Translations under genes and position numbers: made by a program
The notes under the pieces: generated by a model
Databases searched by the model: none
What the model was told of the DNA's origin: nothing
The model's input: only the letters and a program-made list of their open reading frames with translations
Assembly: GCA_934561485.1 (NCBI GenBank)
Contig: CAKTGS010000091.1
Coordinates: 1-8,072, forward strand
DNA: 8,072 bases
Source of the DNA: an uncultured Faecalibacterium sp.
Lineage (GTDB): Bacteria > Bacillota > Clostridia > Oscillospirales > Ruminococcaceae
Direction of reading: 5' to 3'
Shown here: one piece after another, positions 1 through 5,744 of the stretch
Layout: the number at the start of each line of letters is the position of its first letter
Numbering within the stretch: the first letter of the stretch is position 1

Positions 1-825
1 AAGCTGCGCGGCGTGCTGGGCACCCGCAAGCTGGGCCACAGCGGCACGCTGGACCCCATGGCCACCGGCGTTCTGCCGGTGTTCTGCGGCGGAGCCAGCA
101 AGGCGGTGGACCTGCAGCTGAACCATGACAAAAGCTACCGCGCCGTGCTGAAGCTGGGGGTCAGAACCGACACCGGCGACATCACCGGCACGGTGCTGGA
201 AACGGCTCCGGTCACGGTGGGCGAAGCAGAACTGCAGGCCGTGCTGCCGCAGTTTACGGGAAAGCAGATGCAGGTGCCGCCCATGTACTCGGCGGTCAAG
301 GTGGGCGGCCAGCCGCTGTACAAGCTGGCCCGCGAAGGCAAGACCGTAGAGCGTAAGGCCCGCCCCATTGAAATTTACAGCATCACCTACGGCGGCAGCC
401 CGGCGGAACACGAGTTTGTGCTGGACGTGAAGTGCTCCAAGGGCACCTACATCCGCACCCTGCTGGAGGACATTGCTGCCGCCCTGGGCCAGAAGGGCAC
501 CATGAGCGCCCTGCGCCGCACTTCGGCAGGCCTGTACACCGAAGCCGATGCCCACACGCTGGAAGAGATCCTTGCGGCCAAAGAGCAGGGCGTGGACGCC
601 CTGGAAGCGTTGATGCTGCCGGTGGAAAGCGTGTTTGCACCGCTGCCGCTGCTGGTGGTGGAACCCTGGGTGGAGCAGCACCTGTACAATGGCTGCCCCA
701 CCAGCCGCTATCCGGCGGCAGATGGCCGCTACCGGGTGCGCAGCGCCGCCGGACAGTTCCTGGGCCTGGCCAACATCACACAGGGTGTGCTCCGGGTGGA
801 AAAACTGTTCGTAGAACGAAATTGA
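1..825 (+). CDS. truB: tRNA pseudouridine(55) synthase TruB, 5' end cut off by the window
   Basis: TruB isomerises uridine-55 in the T-loop of tRNAs to pseudouridine in the cytoplasm. The reading frame is open from base 1, so the gene is partial; about 25-30 N-terminal residues are judged missing, leaving 274 codons of a protein normally near 300. The GTG at base 13 is internal, not a start. Visible family hallmarks are the catalytic loop GHSGTLDPMATGVLPV (aspartate codon at 52-54), then PPMYSAVKVGGQPLYKLAREG, then the KGTYIRTLLEDIAAALG segment of the pseudouridine synthase fold. A small C-terminal PUA-like domain ends in GVLRVEKLFVERN. The gene ends with TGA and is followed after 92 bases by ribF, a common pairing. 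Family assignment is secure. Confidence 0.96.
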   Translation, partial: KLRGVLGTRKLGHSGTLDPMATGVLPVFCGGASKAVDLQLNHDKSYRAVLKLGVRTDTGDITGTVLETAPVTVGEAELQAVLPQFTGKQMQVPPMYSAVKVGGQPLYKLAREGKTVERKARPIEIYSITYGGSPAEHEFVLDVKCSKGTYIRTLLEDIAAALGQKGTMSALRRTSAGLYTEADAHTLEEILAAKEQGVDALEALMLPVESVFAPLPLLVVEPWVEQHLYNGCPTSRYPAADGRYRVRSAAGQFLGLANITQGVLRVEKLFVERN

Positions 826-890
826 CGCCCTTATCCGTCTGCTTCTCCCGCCCGGAAAAAGCGGACGGGTGCAGGAACGAATGAGGGCGT
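825..890. repeat. Imperfect palindrome / structured element in the truB-ribF gap
   Basis: Two nested helices can be drawn. The outer one pairs 825-834 with 881-890 (core ACGCCCT with AGGGCGT, ten pairs including one G-U). The inner one pairs 835-844 with 859-868 (CCGTCTGCTT with AAGCGGACGG, ten pairs including one G-U), leaving a 14-base loop and an unpaired 12-base strand at 869-880. The two helices stack directly on each other. The element starts in the last base of the truB stop codon and ends 27 bases before the ribF start. No U-tract follows, so it is not a standard terminator. The ends resemble, from memory, palindromic intergenic repeats of Faecalibacterium genomes; that is unverified. 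An mRNA structure acting on ribF is the alternative. Confidence 0.65.
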
Positions 891-917
891 ATTCCGAAAG
901 AAAAGGAAACAAAACCC

Positions 918-1844
918 ATGCAGATCATTTCACAGTTTGCACCGCTGCCGCTCACCGCGCCGGAAAAAGGCACGGCGGTGGCAATGGGATTCTTTGACGG
1001 CATCCACATCGGCCACCGTGCTGTCATCAACGGTGCGGTGCAGTGGGCCAGGGAACACGATGCCGCCCCGGCGGTGTTCACCTTCCAGCTGCCGATGGAA
1101 AACAAAATGAAAGGCAAGCGCCTGCTTTCCACAGCGGACAAGCACGCGCTGATCGCCAGCCTGGGCGTGGAATATTATCTCACACCGGATTTTGAAGAGA
1201 TCAAAGGGCTGACGCCGGAGCAGTTTGTGCTGGGCATTGTGCGGGACTGCCATGCCCGGGCGCTGTTCTGCGGCGAAAACTTTACCTTTGGCGCTCGCGC
1301 GGCAGGCAACCCGGAGCTGCTGCGCAGGCTGTGCGCACCGCTGGGGGTGGAAGTGGTGGTGGTGCCCATGGCGCAGTTTGAGGAAAAGCCGGTGTCCTCC
1401 ACCCGCATCCGTACGGCGCTGGAGGGCGGCGACATTCCGGCAGCCAATGCCATGCTGGGAATGCCCTATGCCATCCGTTTTGCAGTGCAGCACGGCGCAG
1501 GTCTGGGCCACACGCTGGGGGTGCCCACCATCAACCAGCTGTACCCGCAGGGTTATCAGATGCCCCGCAGCGGCATTTATATCACCCGGACCTGCATCAA
1601 TGGGGTGTGGTACCCCTCGGCCACCGGCCTGGGCAGCCGTCCGACCGTGAACGATGACGCCACCAAGGTGACCTGCGAGACCTTTATCCCGGGCTTTTCC
1701 GGCAACCTGTACGGTACCGACCCGGTGGTGGAGTTCCACGCATACCTCAGCCCCAGCAAAAAGTTTGATACGCTGGACGAACTGCGGGACTGCATCAACA
1801 ACGCAGCCCGGCGCGCCCAGGAATACTTTGCCGAAAACAACTGA
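918..1844 (+). CDS. ribF: Bifunctional riboflavin kinase / FAD synthetase RibF
   Basis: RibF phosphorylates riboflavin to FMN and then adenylylates FMN to FAD in the cytoplasm. The 308-residue length fits the family. The N-terminal nucleotidyltransferase domain shows GFFDGIHIGH (residues 24-33, the HxGH-type nucleotide-binding motif), GENFTFG (119-125) and SSTRIR (160-165). The C-terminal flavokinase domain shows LGHTLGVPTIN (about 196-206; PTAN in many homologues), GIYITRT (219-225), the SRPTVN loop (240-245) and CETFIPGF with a likely catalytic glutamate at 254. The ATG at 918 is preceded by AAGGA (903-907), ten bases away. It probably shares transcription with truB, because no terminator or promoter is evident between them. 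It converges with the AraC-family gene downstream. Confidence 0.96.
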   Translation: MQIISQFAPLPLTAPEKGTAVAMGFFDGIHIGHRAVINGAVQWAREHDAAPAVFTFQLPMENKMKGKRLLSTADKHALIASLGVEYYLTPDFEEIKGLTPEQFVLGIVRDCHARALFCGENFTFGARAAGNPELLRRLCAPLGVEVVVVPMAQFEEKPVSSTRIRTALEGGDIPAANAMLGMPYAIRFAVQHGAGLGHTLGVPTINQLYPQGYQMPRSGIYITRTCINGVWYPSATGLGSRPTVNDDATKVTCETFIPGFSGNLYGTDPVVEFHAYLSPSKKFDTLDELRDCINNAARRAQEYFAENN

Positions 1845-1900
1845 AAAAGCAAATGCAGCAGCGCCGATGGCCCGCCGCAGATGAAGAACAACTTCGGATC

Positions 1901-1929
1901 TTCCACAGGTGTCGGCACCATGCGTGGAA
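1901..1929. other. Interrupted hairpin between the convergent ribF and araC-type genes
   Basis: TTCCAC (1901-1906) pairs with GTGGAA (1924-1929), and inside it GGTG (1908-1911) pairs with CACC (1916-1919) around a TCGG loop, with one and four unpaired bases between the helices. It lies in the 106-base gap where ribF and the regulator gene converge, so it could slow transcription from both sides. Neither strand carries a U-run after the stem, so calling it a terminator is not justified. The rest of the gap holds nothing I recognise. Confidence 0.3.
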
Positions 1930-1950
1930 AGGCAATGTGCGGCAGGGCGT

Positions 1951-2832
1951 TTAATCCGGTTCTGGATTTCCGGCACTTTTCAGCGCACTCTTGCGGTATT
2001 GCAGGGGGCTTTGCCCGGTGGCCTTGGCAAACCGGGTGGAAAAGTTGCTGGCATCCCCAAAACCCACTTCCTGTGCGATCTCGCTGACGCTGTGGTCGGT
2101 GAGAACCAGCAGTTCCTTTGCCTGCGTGATGCGGAAGTTGACCAGATAATTATAAGGTGTCGTGCCCATATACCGCCGGAACAGGCGCAGAAAATAGCTC
2201 TTGCTCATGTGGGCGTCCGCCAGCAGGTCGGCAAGAGAAAGTTCCCTCTGATAGTTTTTGCGCAGGGTCTCGGCAGCCTGCAGGATCACCTGCCGTGCGC
2301 TGGTGGCTTCGGCCTGGGCAAGAATGCTCTGTGCGCACAGGGCAAGCATTTCATGGAGAGCCAGCCCGGTCTGTACCATGCTGTCCACGGTGCTGCGTTC
2401 CATCTGCGCCAGAATCGTTTCAAAAAATTCCTGCATCTTGACCCCGGTGATCTGCACCGGGGTCAGTTTTTTGCCCGGAAACAGCAGCGGCTCTATGGCG
2501 GCGACCCCTGCACCGTCCAGATGGACCCAGTAATGGTGCCAGCAGCTTTGCCCCGGTGCGGTGCAGTAGCTTTGCGGGGCGCGGCAGTTGAGGAGCAATG
2601 CCTGCCCGGTGCTGAGGGTGATATAGTTTCCGTCCTGCTCGATCAGTCCCGCGCCCCGCAGAGTATAAAATAAGATGTAGCTTTCCTTATCCGTGCGGGC
2701 GGTCGAGAAATGCTGCTGGGCATAGAACACCCCCGCTTCGGTGCAGTAATAGGGCTGCGCAAGTTCCGCTTCGCTGGGCGTTGTGCGTTTCCAGATACTT
2801 TCCGGGGTCACATCCATGTTATAAGTCAGCAT
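1951..2832 (-). CDS. AraC-family transcriptional regulator, likely activator of the rhamnose genes
   Basis: A 293-residue protein with an N-terminal cupin-like sugar-sensing domain (about residues 25-120, including SYILFYTLRGAGLIEQDGNY and CWHHYWVHLDG). It is followed by a linker and a C-terminal AraC-type double helix-turn-helix: first HTH around LSLADLLADAHMSKSYFLRLFRR (199-220), second around VSEIAQEVGFGDASNFSTRF (249-268), closing with the family signature TGQSPLQYRK (272-281). The start is chosen because GAGAGG (2842-2847 on the + strand numbering) lies nine bases before it; a second ATG five codons in has no such site. Divergent transcription from fucO, and the AraC-style direct repeats in front of fucO and rhaB, suggest it activates both in response to L-rhamnose or a pathway intermediate. 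The ligand is inferred from context only. Confidence 0.9.
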   Translation of the reverse strand: MLTYNMDVTPESIWKRTTPSEAELAQPYYCTEAGVFYAQQHFSTARTDKESYILFYTLRGAGLIEQDGNYITLSTGQALLLNCRAPQSYCTAPGQSCWHHYWVHLDGAGVAAIEPLLFPGKKLTPVQITGVKMQEFFETILAQMERSTVDSMVQTGLALHEMLALCAQSILAQAEATSARQVILQAAETLRKNYQRELSLADLLADAHMSKSYFLRLFRRYMGTTPYNYLVNFRITQAKELLVLTDHSVSEIAQEVGFGDASNFSTRFAKATGQSPLQYRKSALKSAGNPEPD

Positions 2833-2858
2833 TTTCCGGGTCCTCTCTTTCCGGTTTT

Positions 2859-2887
2859 AGTATAGCATGCCCGCTTTTTGTGGACAA
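2859..2887 (-). promoter_or_regulatory. Probable promoter of the AraC-family gene
   Basis: On the - strand, TTGTCC (2887-2882) and TATACT (2864-2859) are separated by 17 bases, and the -10 box is preceded by TGC, giving an extended -10. Transcription would start near 2852, leaving a leader of about 20 bases that contains the GAGAGG site. The -35 ends one base from the 17-mer operator at 2889, so regulator bound there could affect its own promoter. Confidence 0.6.
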
Positions 2888-2888
2888 G

Positions 2889-2926
2889 AGTAGACTTTTC
2901 ACAAAAAAATTGGGACTTTTGACAAT
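2889..2926 (+). promoter_or_regulatory. Direct-repeat operator of the AraC-family regulator upstream of fucO
   Basis: Two copies of GACTTTT-N-ACAA lie at 2893-2904 and 2914-2925 (11 of 12 bases identical), exactly 21 bp apart, which puts them on the same face of the helix. The first sits inside AGTAGACTTTTCACAAA (2889-2905), repeated exactly at 4328-4344 before rhaB. The second abuts the -35 of fucO. Two sites in tandem at 21 bp with the inner one touching -35 is the layout known for AraC at araI1-araI2. Assignment to the divergent regulator is inference. Confidence 0.65.
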
Positions 2927-2954
2927 GGAATTTTCAAATAGAACCCGCTATACT
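2926..2954 (+). promoter_or_regulatory. fucO promoter
   Basis: TATACT (2949-2954) is a good -10, with a weak -35 TGGAAT (2926-2931) at a 17-base spacing. The same two boxes with the same spacing occur before rhaB, which supports them. A poor -35 beside an activator site fits an activator-dependent promoter. A perfect TTGACA at 2919-2924 is 24 bases from the -10, too far to serve as its -35. Confidence 0.65.
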
Positions 2955-2960
2955 AGTGTA

Positions 2961-2982
2961 CAGAAAGTTTGTTATCTTTCTG
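2961..2982 (+). other. Stem-loop at the predicted 5' end of the fucO mRNA
   Basis: CAGAAAG (2961-2967) and CTTTCTG (2976-2982) form a perfect 7-bp stem with an 8-base loop. The stem starts about where transcription from the TATACT box would begin, so the mRNA would open with this hairpin and then carry about 50 bases to the start codon. It could protect the 5' end from decay, or be a DNA-level palindrome for another regulator. Confidence 0.45.
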
Positions 2983-3020
2983 CCAAGCCAAGTGATTGCG
3001 GCAAAAAGAGAGGTCAATTT

Positions 3021-3034
3021 GGAGGTTTTGTATT
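3021..3034 (+). promoter_or_regulatory. Ribosome binding site fixing the fucO start
   Basis: GGAGG at 3021-3025 lies nine bases before the ATG at 3035. The frame is open further upstream (to about 2996), but starting there would put this site inside the gene and add residues with no counterpart in FucO proteins. Confidence 0.85.
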
Positions 3035-4183
3035 ATGGCTGATCGTATTGTTCTGAACAGCATTTCTTACCATGGTCACGGTGCCATCGAGAACATCGTT
3101 CCCGAGCTGACCGCCCGCGGCTGCAAGAAGGCTTTCGTCTGCTCGGACCCCGACCTGATCAAGTTCGGCGTCACCAAGAAGGTCACCGACCTGCTGGACG
3201 CTGCCGGTTTTGCTTACAGCGTGTACAGCGAGATCAAGCCCAACCCCACCATCGCCAACGTGCAGGACGGCGTGGCTGCGTTCAAGGCTGCAGAAGCTGA
3301 CTGCATCGTGGCCATCGGCGGCGGCTCCTCCATGGATACCGCAAAGGCCATCGGCATCATCATCAACAACCCGGAGTTCGCCGATGTGCGTTCTCTGGAA
3401 GGCGTTGCTCCCACCAAGAAGCACGCTGTGTTCACCATTGCAGTGCCCACCACCGCCGGCACTGCTGCCGAGGTCACCATCAACTACGTCATCACCGATG
3501 TGGAGAAGAAGCGCAAGTTCGTCTGCGTGGATACCAATGATATCCCTGAAATCGCTGTGGTCGATCCCGACATGATGGCTTCCATGCCCAAGGGCCTGAC
3601 CGCTGCTACCGGTATGGATGCTCTGACCCATGCCATCGAGGGCTACATCACCAAGGGCCACTGCACCATTTCCGATATGTTCCATCTGGAAGCCATCAAG
3701 CTGATCAGCGAGAACCTGCGTGGTGCTGTCCAGAACACCCCGGAGGGCCGCGAGGGTATGGCTCTGGGCGAGTACATTGCCGGTATGGGCTTCTCCAATG
3801 TGGGTCTGGGCATCGTCCACTCCATGGCACACGGCCTGTCCGCTCTGTACGACACCCCGCATGGTGTGGCCTGCGCCATCCTGCTGCCGGTGGGTCTGGA
3901 GTACAACAAGACCGTTGCCGGTGAGCGTTACCGCGCCGTTGGCAAGGCAATGGGCGTGAAGGGCATTGATGAGATGAACGATGCACAGGCCGCCGATGCA
4001 ACCATCGCCGCCGTCAAGCAGCTGAGCGCTGATGTGGGCATTCCCACCAACCTGCAGGGCATCCTGAAGGAAGAGGACATCCAGTTCCTGGCCGAGTCCG
4101 CCTTTGCAGATGCCTGCCGCCCCGGCAACCCCCGCGATACCAGTGTGGAGGAGATCGTGGAGCTGTATAAGAGCCAGCTGTAA
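3035..4183 (+). CDS. fucO: Lactaldehyde reductase (L-1,2-propanediol oxidoreductase) FucO
   Basis: An iron-dependent group III alcohol dehydrogenase that reduces L-lactaldehyde, the cleavage product of rhamnulose- or fuculose-1-phosphate, to L-1,2-propanediol with NADH. The protein has 382 residues, close to E. coli FucO, and many blocks match it closely, such as NNPEFADVRSLEG and PTTAGTAAEVTINYVITD. Visible features: D38 at the nucleotide-binding strand, consistent with NAD preference; GGGSSMD (95-101) for the cofactor phosphates; and expected iron ligands D195, H199 (in DALTHAIEGYIT), H262 (VHSMAH) and H276 (TPHGVA). Codons are skewed to the forms typical of highly expressed genes (GGT, GCT, CGT, AAG) more than in ribF. 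It is transcribed alone, between its own promoter and a terminator, just ahead of the rhamnose operon. Confidence 0.95.
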   Translation: MADRIVLNSISYHGHGAIENIVPELTARGCKKAFVCSDPDLIKFGVTKKVTDLLDAAGFAYSVYSEIKPNPTIANVQDGVAAFKAAEADCIVAIGGGSSMDTAKAIGIIINNPEFADVRSLEGVAPTKKHAVFTIAVPTTAGTAAEVTINYVITDVEKKRKFVCVDTNDIPEIAVVDPDMMASMPKGLTAATGMDALTHAIEGYITKGHCTISDMFHLEAIKLISENLRGAVQNTPEGREGMALGEYIAGMGFSNVGLGIVHSMAHGLSALYDTPHGVACAILLPVGLEYNKTVAGERYRAVGKAMGVKGIDEMNDAQAADATIAAVKQLSADVGIPTNLQGILKEEDIQFLAESAFADACRPGNPRDTSVEEIVELYKSQL

Positions 4184-4235
4184 GATTTTGCATCACTGCT
4201 TTGCATAAATTCCCCATTTCTTCTTCATGATCACC

Positions 4236-4251
4236 ATAACGCAATAACGCA
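4236..4251. repeat. Tandem 8-base repeat ATAACGCA x2
   Basis: Two exact back-to-back copies of ATAACGCA lie just before the fucO terminator stem. No function is evident; it may be slippage. Confidence 0.4.
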
Positions 4252-4295
4252 AAAAGACCGGAACGCTTCTTCCATAGGGGGCGTTCCGGTCTTTT
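4252..4295 (+). terminator. Intrinsic terminator after fucO
   Basis: AAAAGACCGGAACGC (4252-4266) pairs perfectly over 15 bases with GCGTTCCGGTCTTTT (4281-4295), with a 14-base loop that may close further by wobble pairs. The U-run forms the foot of the stem. The A-run on the left arm gives the opposite strand the same layout, so it could work in both directions. It separates fucO from the rhaB promoter, which starts about 33 bases on. Confidence 0.9.
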
Positions 4296-4327
4296 CGTCT
4301 GCAGCGGATGCTTTTTCAAAATGAGAA

Positions 4328-4364
4328 AGTAGACTTTTCACAAAGAATGCGTCACCTTTGCGGA
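4328..4364 (+). promoter_or_regulatory. Regulator operator upstream of rhaB
   Basis: AGTAGACTTTTCACAAA (4328-4344) is an exact copy of the 17-mer before fucO and stands at the same distance, 43 bases, from its TATACT box. The second half-site expected 21 bp downstream (4353-4364) is degenerate, keeping only about 6 of 12 bases (core CCTTTG). Binding by the AraC-family protein encoded upstream is inferred. Confidence 0.62.
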
Positions 4365-4393
4365 TGGAATCGCGCCGGATGAATCCGTATACT
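4365..4393 (+). promoter_or_regulatory. Promoter of the rhaB-isomerase-rhaD-rhaM operon
   Basis: TGGAAT (4365-4370), 17 bases, then TATACT (4388-4393): the same boxes and spacing as the fucO promoter, although the spacer sequences differ. Transcription would start near 4400, leaving a leader of about 25 bases containing GGGGAGG (4412-4418), six bases before the rhaB ATG. Confidence 0.65.
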
Positions 4394-4424
4394 TAGGTCG
4401 AAGAATTCAAAGGGGAGGCGCATT

Positions 4425-5732
4425 ATGCAAAAGAACTATCTTGCCATCGACATTGGTGCATCCAGCGGGCGGCACATTGTGGGATGGATGGAGAACGGCG
4501 TTCTCCGCACCGAGGAAGTGTACCGGTTTCCCAACAGCGTCCAGCGGGTGGACGGCCATCTGGAATGGGACATCGACAGCCTGTTTGCCCACGTGAAGCA
4601 GGGCATCCGGGAAGCCTTTGCAAAATATCCGAACATTGAGAGCCTTTCCATTGATACATGGGCAGTCGATTATGTGCTGCTGAAAAACGATCAGCCGATT
4701 TACCCGGTCTATGCCTACCGCGACAACCGGACGCAGGCGGTGCTTCCCGAAGTCCACAGCATCCTGCCGTTTGAAGCACTTTATGCACGCACCGGCATCC
4801 AGTTCCAACCTTTCAACAGCATCTATCAGCTGTACGCCGACAAAAAGGCCGGGCGGCTGGCCGAAGCCGAGGACTTTCTGATGATCCCGGAATACCTGCT
4901 CTGGAAGCTCTGCGGCGTGAAAGCCCGCGAGTACACCAATGCCACCTCCACCGGCCTCGTCAATGCACAGACCAAGGAATATGACCCGGAAATCCTCAAG
5001 GCTCTGGGTCTGCCGGAGACCATGTTCCCCAAGCTGACCGCTCCCGGCACGGTGCTGGGGCCGCTGAAAGCGGATATTGCCGCCGAGGTGGGCGGACAGA
5101 CCAAAGTGGTGCTGTGCGCCACCCACGACACGGCCAGCGCGGTGGAGGGCATCCCGATGGAACAGGGCGATGCACCGTTCCTCTCCTCCGGCACATGGAG
5201 CTTGCTGGGGGTCAAGCTGGCAAGCCCCGTCACCAGCCCGGAAAGCTGCCGCGCAAACTTTACCAATGAGGGCGGTGTGGGCTACATCCGCTGCCTGAAA
5301 AACATCATGGGCCTGTGGATCATCCAGTGTGTGCAGAAGCAGCTGGGCATCTCCTTTGCCGAAATGGTGGAACTGGCCAAGACCAGCACCTACACCCGCA
5401 TTTTTGATGTGAACGCAGCCCGCTTCTCTGCCCCGCAGGACATGCGCGCAGAGATCTGCTCTGCCCTCGCCGAGACCGGCGAAGCCCCTGCCACGGATGC
5501 CGACCTTATCAACAGCGTCTATCACTCGCTGGCGTATTGCTACGGGGAAGCATTCCGGCAGTTGGAAGCCCTCACCGGGCAGCACTGGGATAAGCTGTAC
5601 ATCGCGGGCGGCGGCGCAAAGAATGCCACCCTGAACGAGCTGACCGCCCAGTATACCGGAAAACAGGTGGTGGCGCTGCCCATCGAGGCCACCGCCATCG
5701 GCAATTTGAAGATCCAGATGAACATTCAATAA
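4425..5732 (+). CDS. rhaB: Rhamnulokinase RhaB, short at the C-terminus
   Basis: An FGGY-family kinase that phosphorylates L-rhamnulose to L-rhamnulose-1-phosphate with ATP in the cytoplasm. Similarity to E. coli RhaB is clear: DIGASSGR (9-16, phosphate loop), SIDTWAVDYVLL (75-86), YRDNRT (98-103), GIQFQPFNSIYQLYA (124-138), REYTNATSTGLVN (168-180), ATHDTASAV (232-240, likely catalytic base D235), SSGTWSLLG (254-262), KNIMGLW (292-298) and GGGAKN (395-400). The protein has 435 residues against about 489 in E. coli, and it stops just after the EATAIGN motif (421-427), where homologues continue for a few dozen residues. No remnant of the tail follows, because the next ribosome binding site begins in the stop codon. 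First gene of the operon. Function is secure at family level; activity of the shortened protein is probable. Confidence 0.93.
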   Translation: MQKNYLAIDIGASSGRHIVGWMENGVLRTEEVYRFPNSVQRVDGHLEWDIDSLFAHVKQGIREAFAKYPNIESLSIDTWAVDYVLLKNDQPIYPVYAYRDNRTQAVLPEVHSILPFEALYARTGIQFQPFNSIYQLYADKKAGRLAEAEDFLMIPEYLLWKLCGVKAREYTNATSTGLVNAQTKEYDPEILKALGLPETMFPKLTAPGTVLGPLKADIAAEVGGQTKVVLCATHDTASAVEGIPMEQGDAPFLSSGTWSLLGVKLASPVTSPESCRANFTNEGGVGYIRCLKNIMGLWIIQCVQKQLGISFAEMVELAKTSTYTRIFDVNAARFSAPQDMRAEICSALAETGEAPATDADLINSVYHSLAYCYGEAFRQLEALTGQHWDKLYIAGGGAKNATLNELTAQYTGKQVVALPIEATAIGNLKIQMNIQ

Positions 5733-5744
5733 GGAGGATTTCCC
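5731..5744 (+). promoter_or_regulatory. Ribosome binding site fused to the rhaB stop codon
   Basis: TAAGGAGG joins the rhaB stop (5730-5732) to a strong Shine-Dalgarno core (5733-5737), seven bases before the ATG at 5745. This suggests coupled or re-initiating translation of the isomerase gene. Confidence 0.7.

Noticed and set aside
825..917. FMN riboswitch before ribF
   Set aside because: The gap is too short and lacks the conserved multi-helix core of the FMN aptamer; only a simple stacked palindrome is present.
930..1976. Open frame of 348 codons on the - strand over ribF
   Set aside because: Antisense shadow of ribF, low-complexity composition, no plausible ribosome binding site or family similarity.
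1909..2673. Open frame of 254 codons on the + strand over the regulator gene
   Set aside because: Lies opposite an AraC-family gene with full domain signatures; no recognisable protein family.
2878..2904. TTGTG ... CACAA inverted repeat (2878-2882 and 2900-2904) as an alternative operator
   Set aside because: Only five bases per arm, and not repeated before rhaB, whereas the direct repeat and shared 17-mer explain the region better.
2919..2924. Perfect TTGACA as the -35 of fucO
   Set aside because: It is 24 bases from the only good -10, and it lies inside the second half-site of the operator. TGGAAT at 17 bases is conserved in the rhaB promoter and fits better.
3014..3862. Open frame of 282 codons on the - strand over fucO
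   Set aside because: Antisense shadow; composition dominated by His, Gly, Asp and Val, typical of reversed FucO codons.
4326..4337. AAAGT-AG-ACTTT palindrome at the edge of the rhaB operator
   Set aside because: The left arm is not fully conserved in the fucO copy, so it is probably incidental.
4321..4424. Catabolite repression (cre) site near the rhaB promoter
   Set aside because: No stretch fits the TGNAANCGNTNNCA-type consensus convincingly on either strand.
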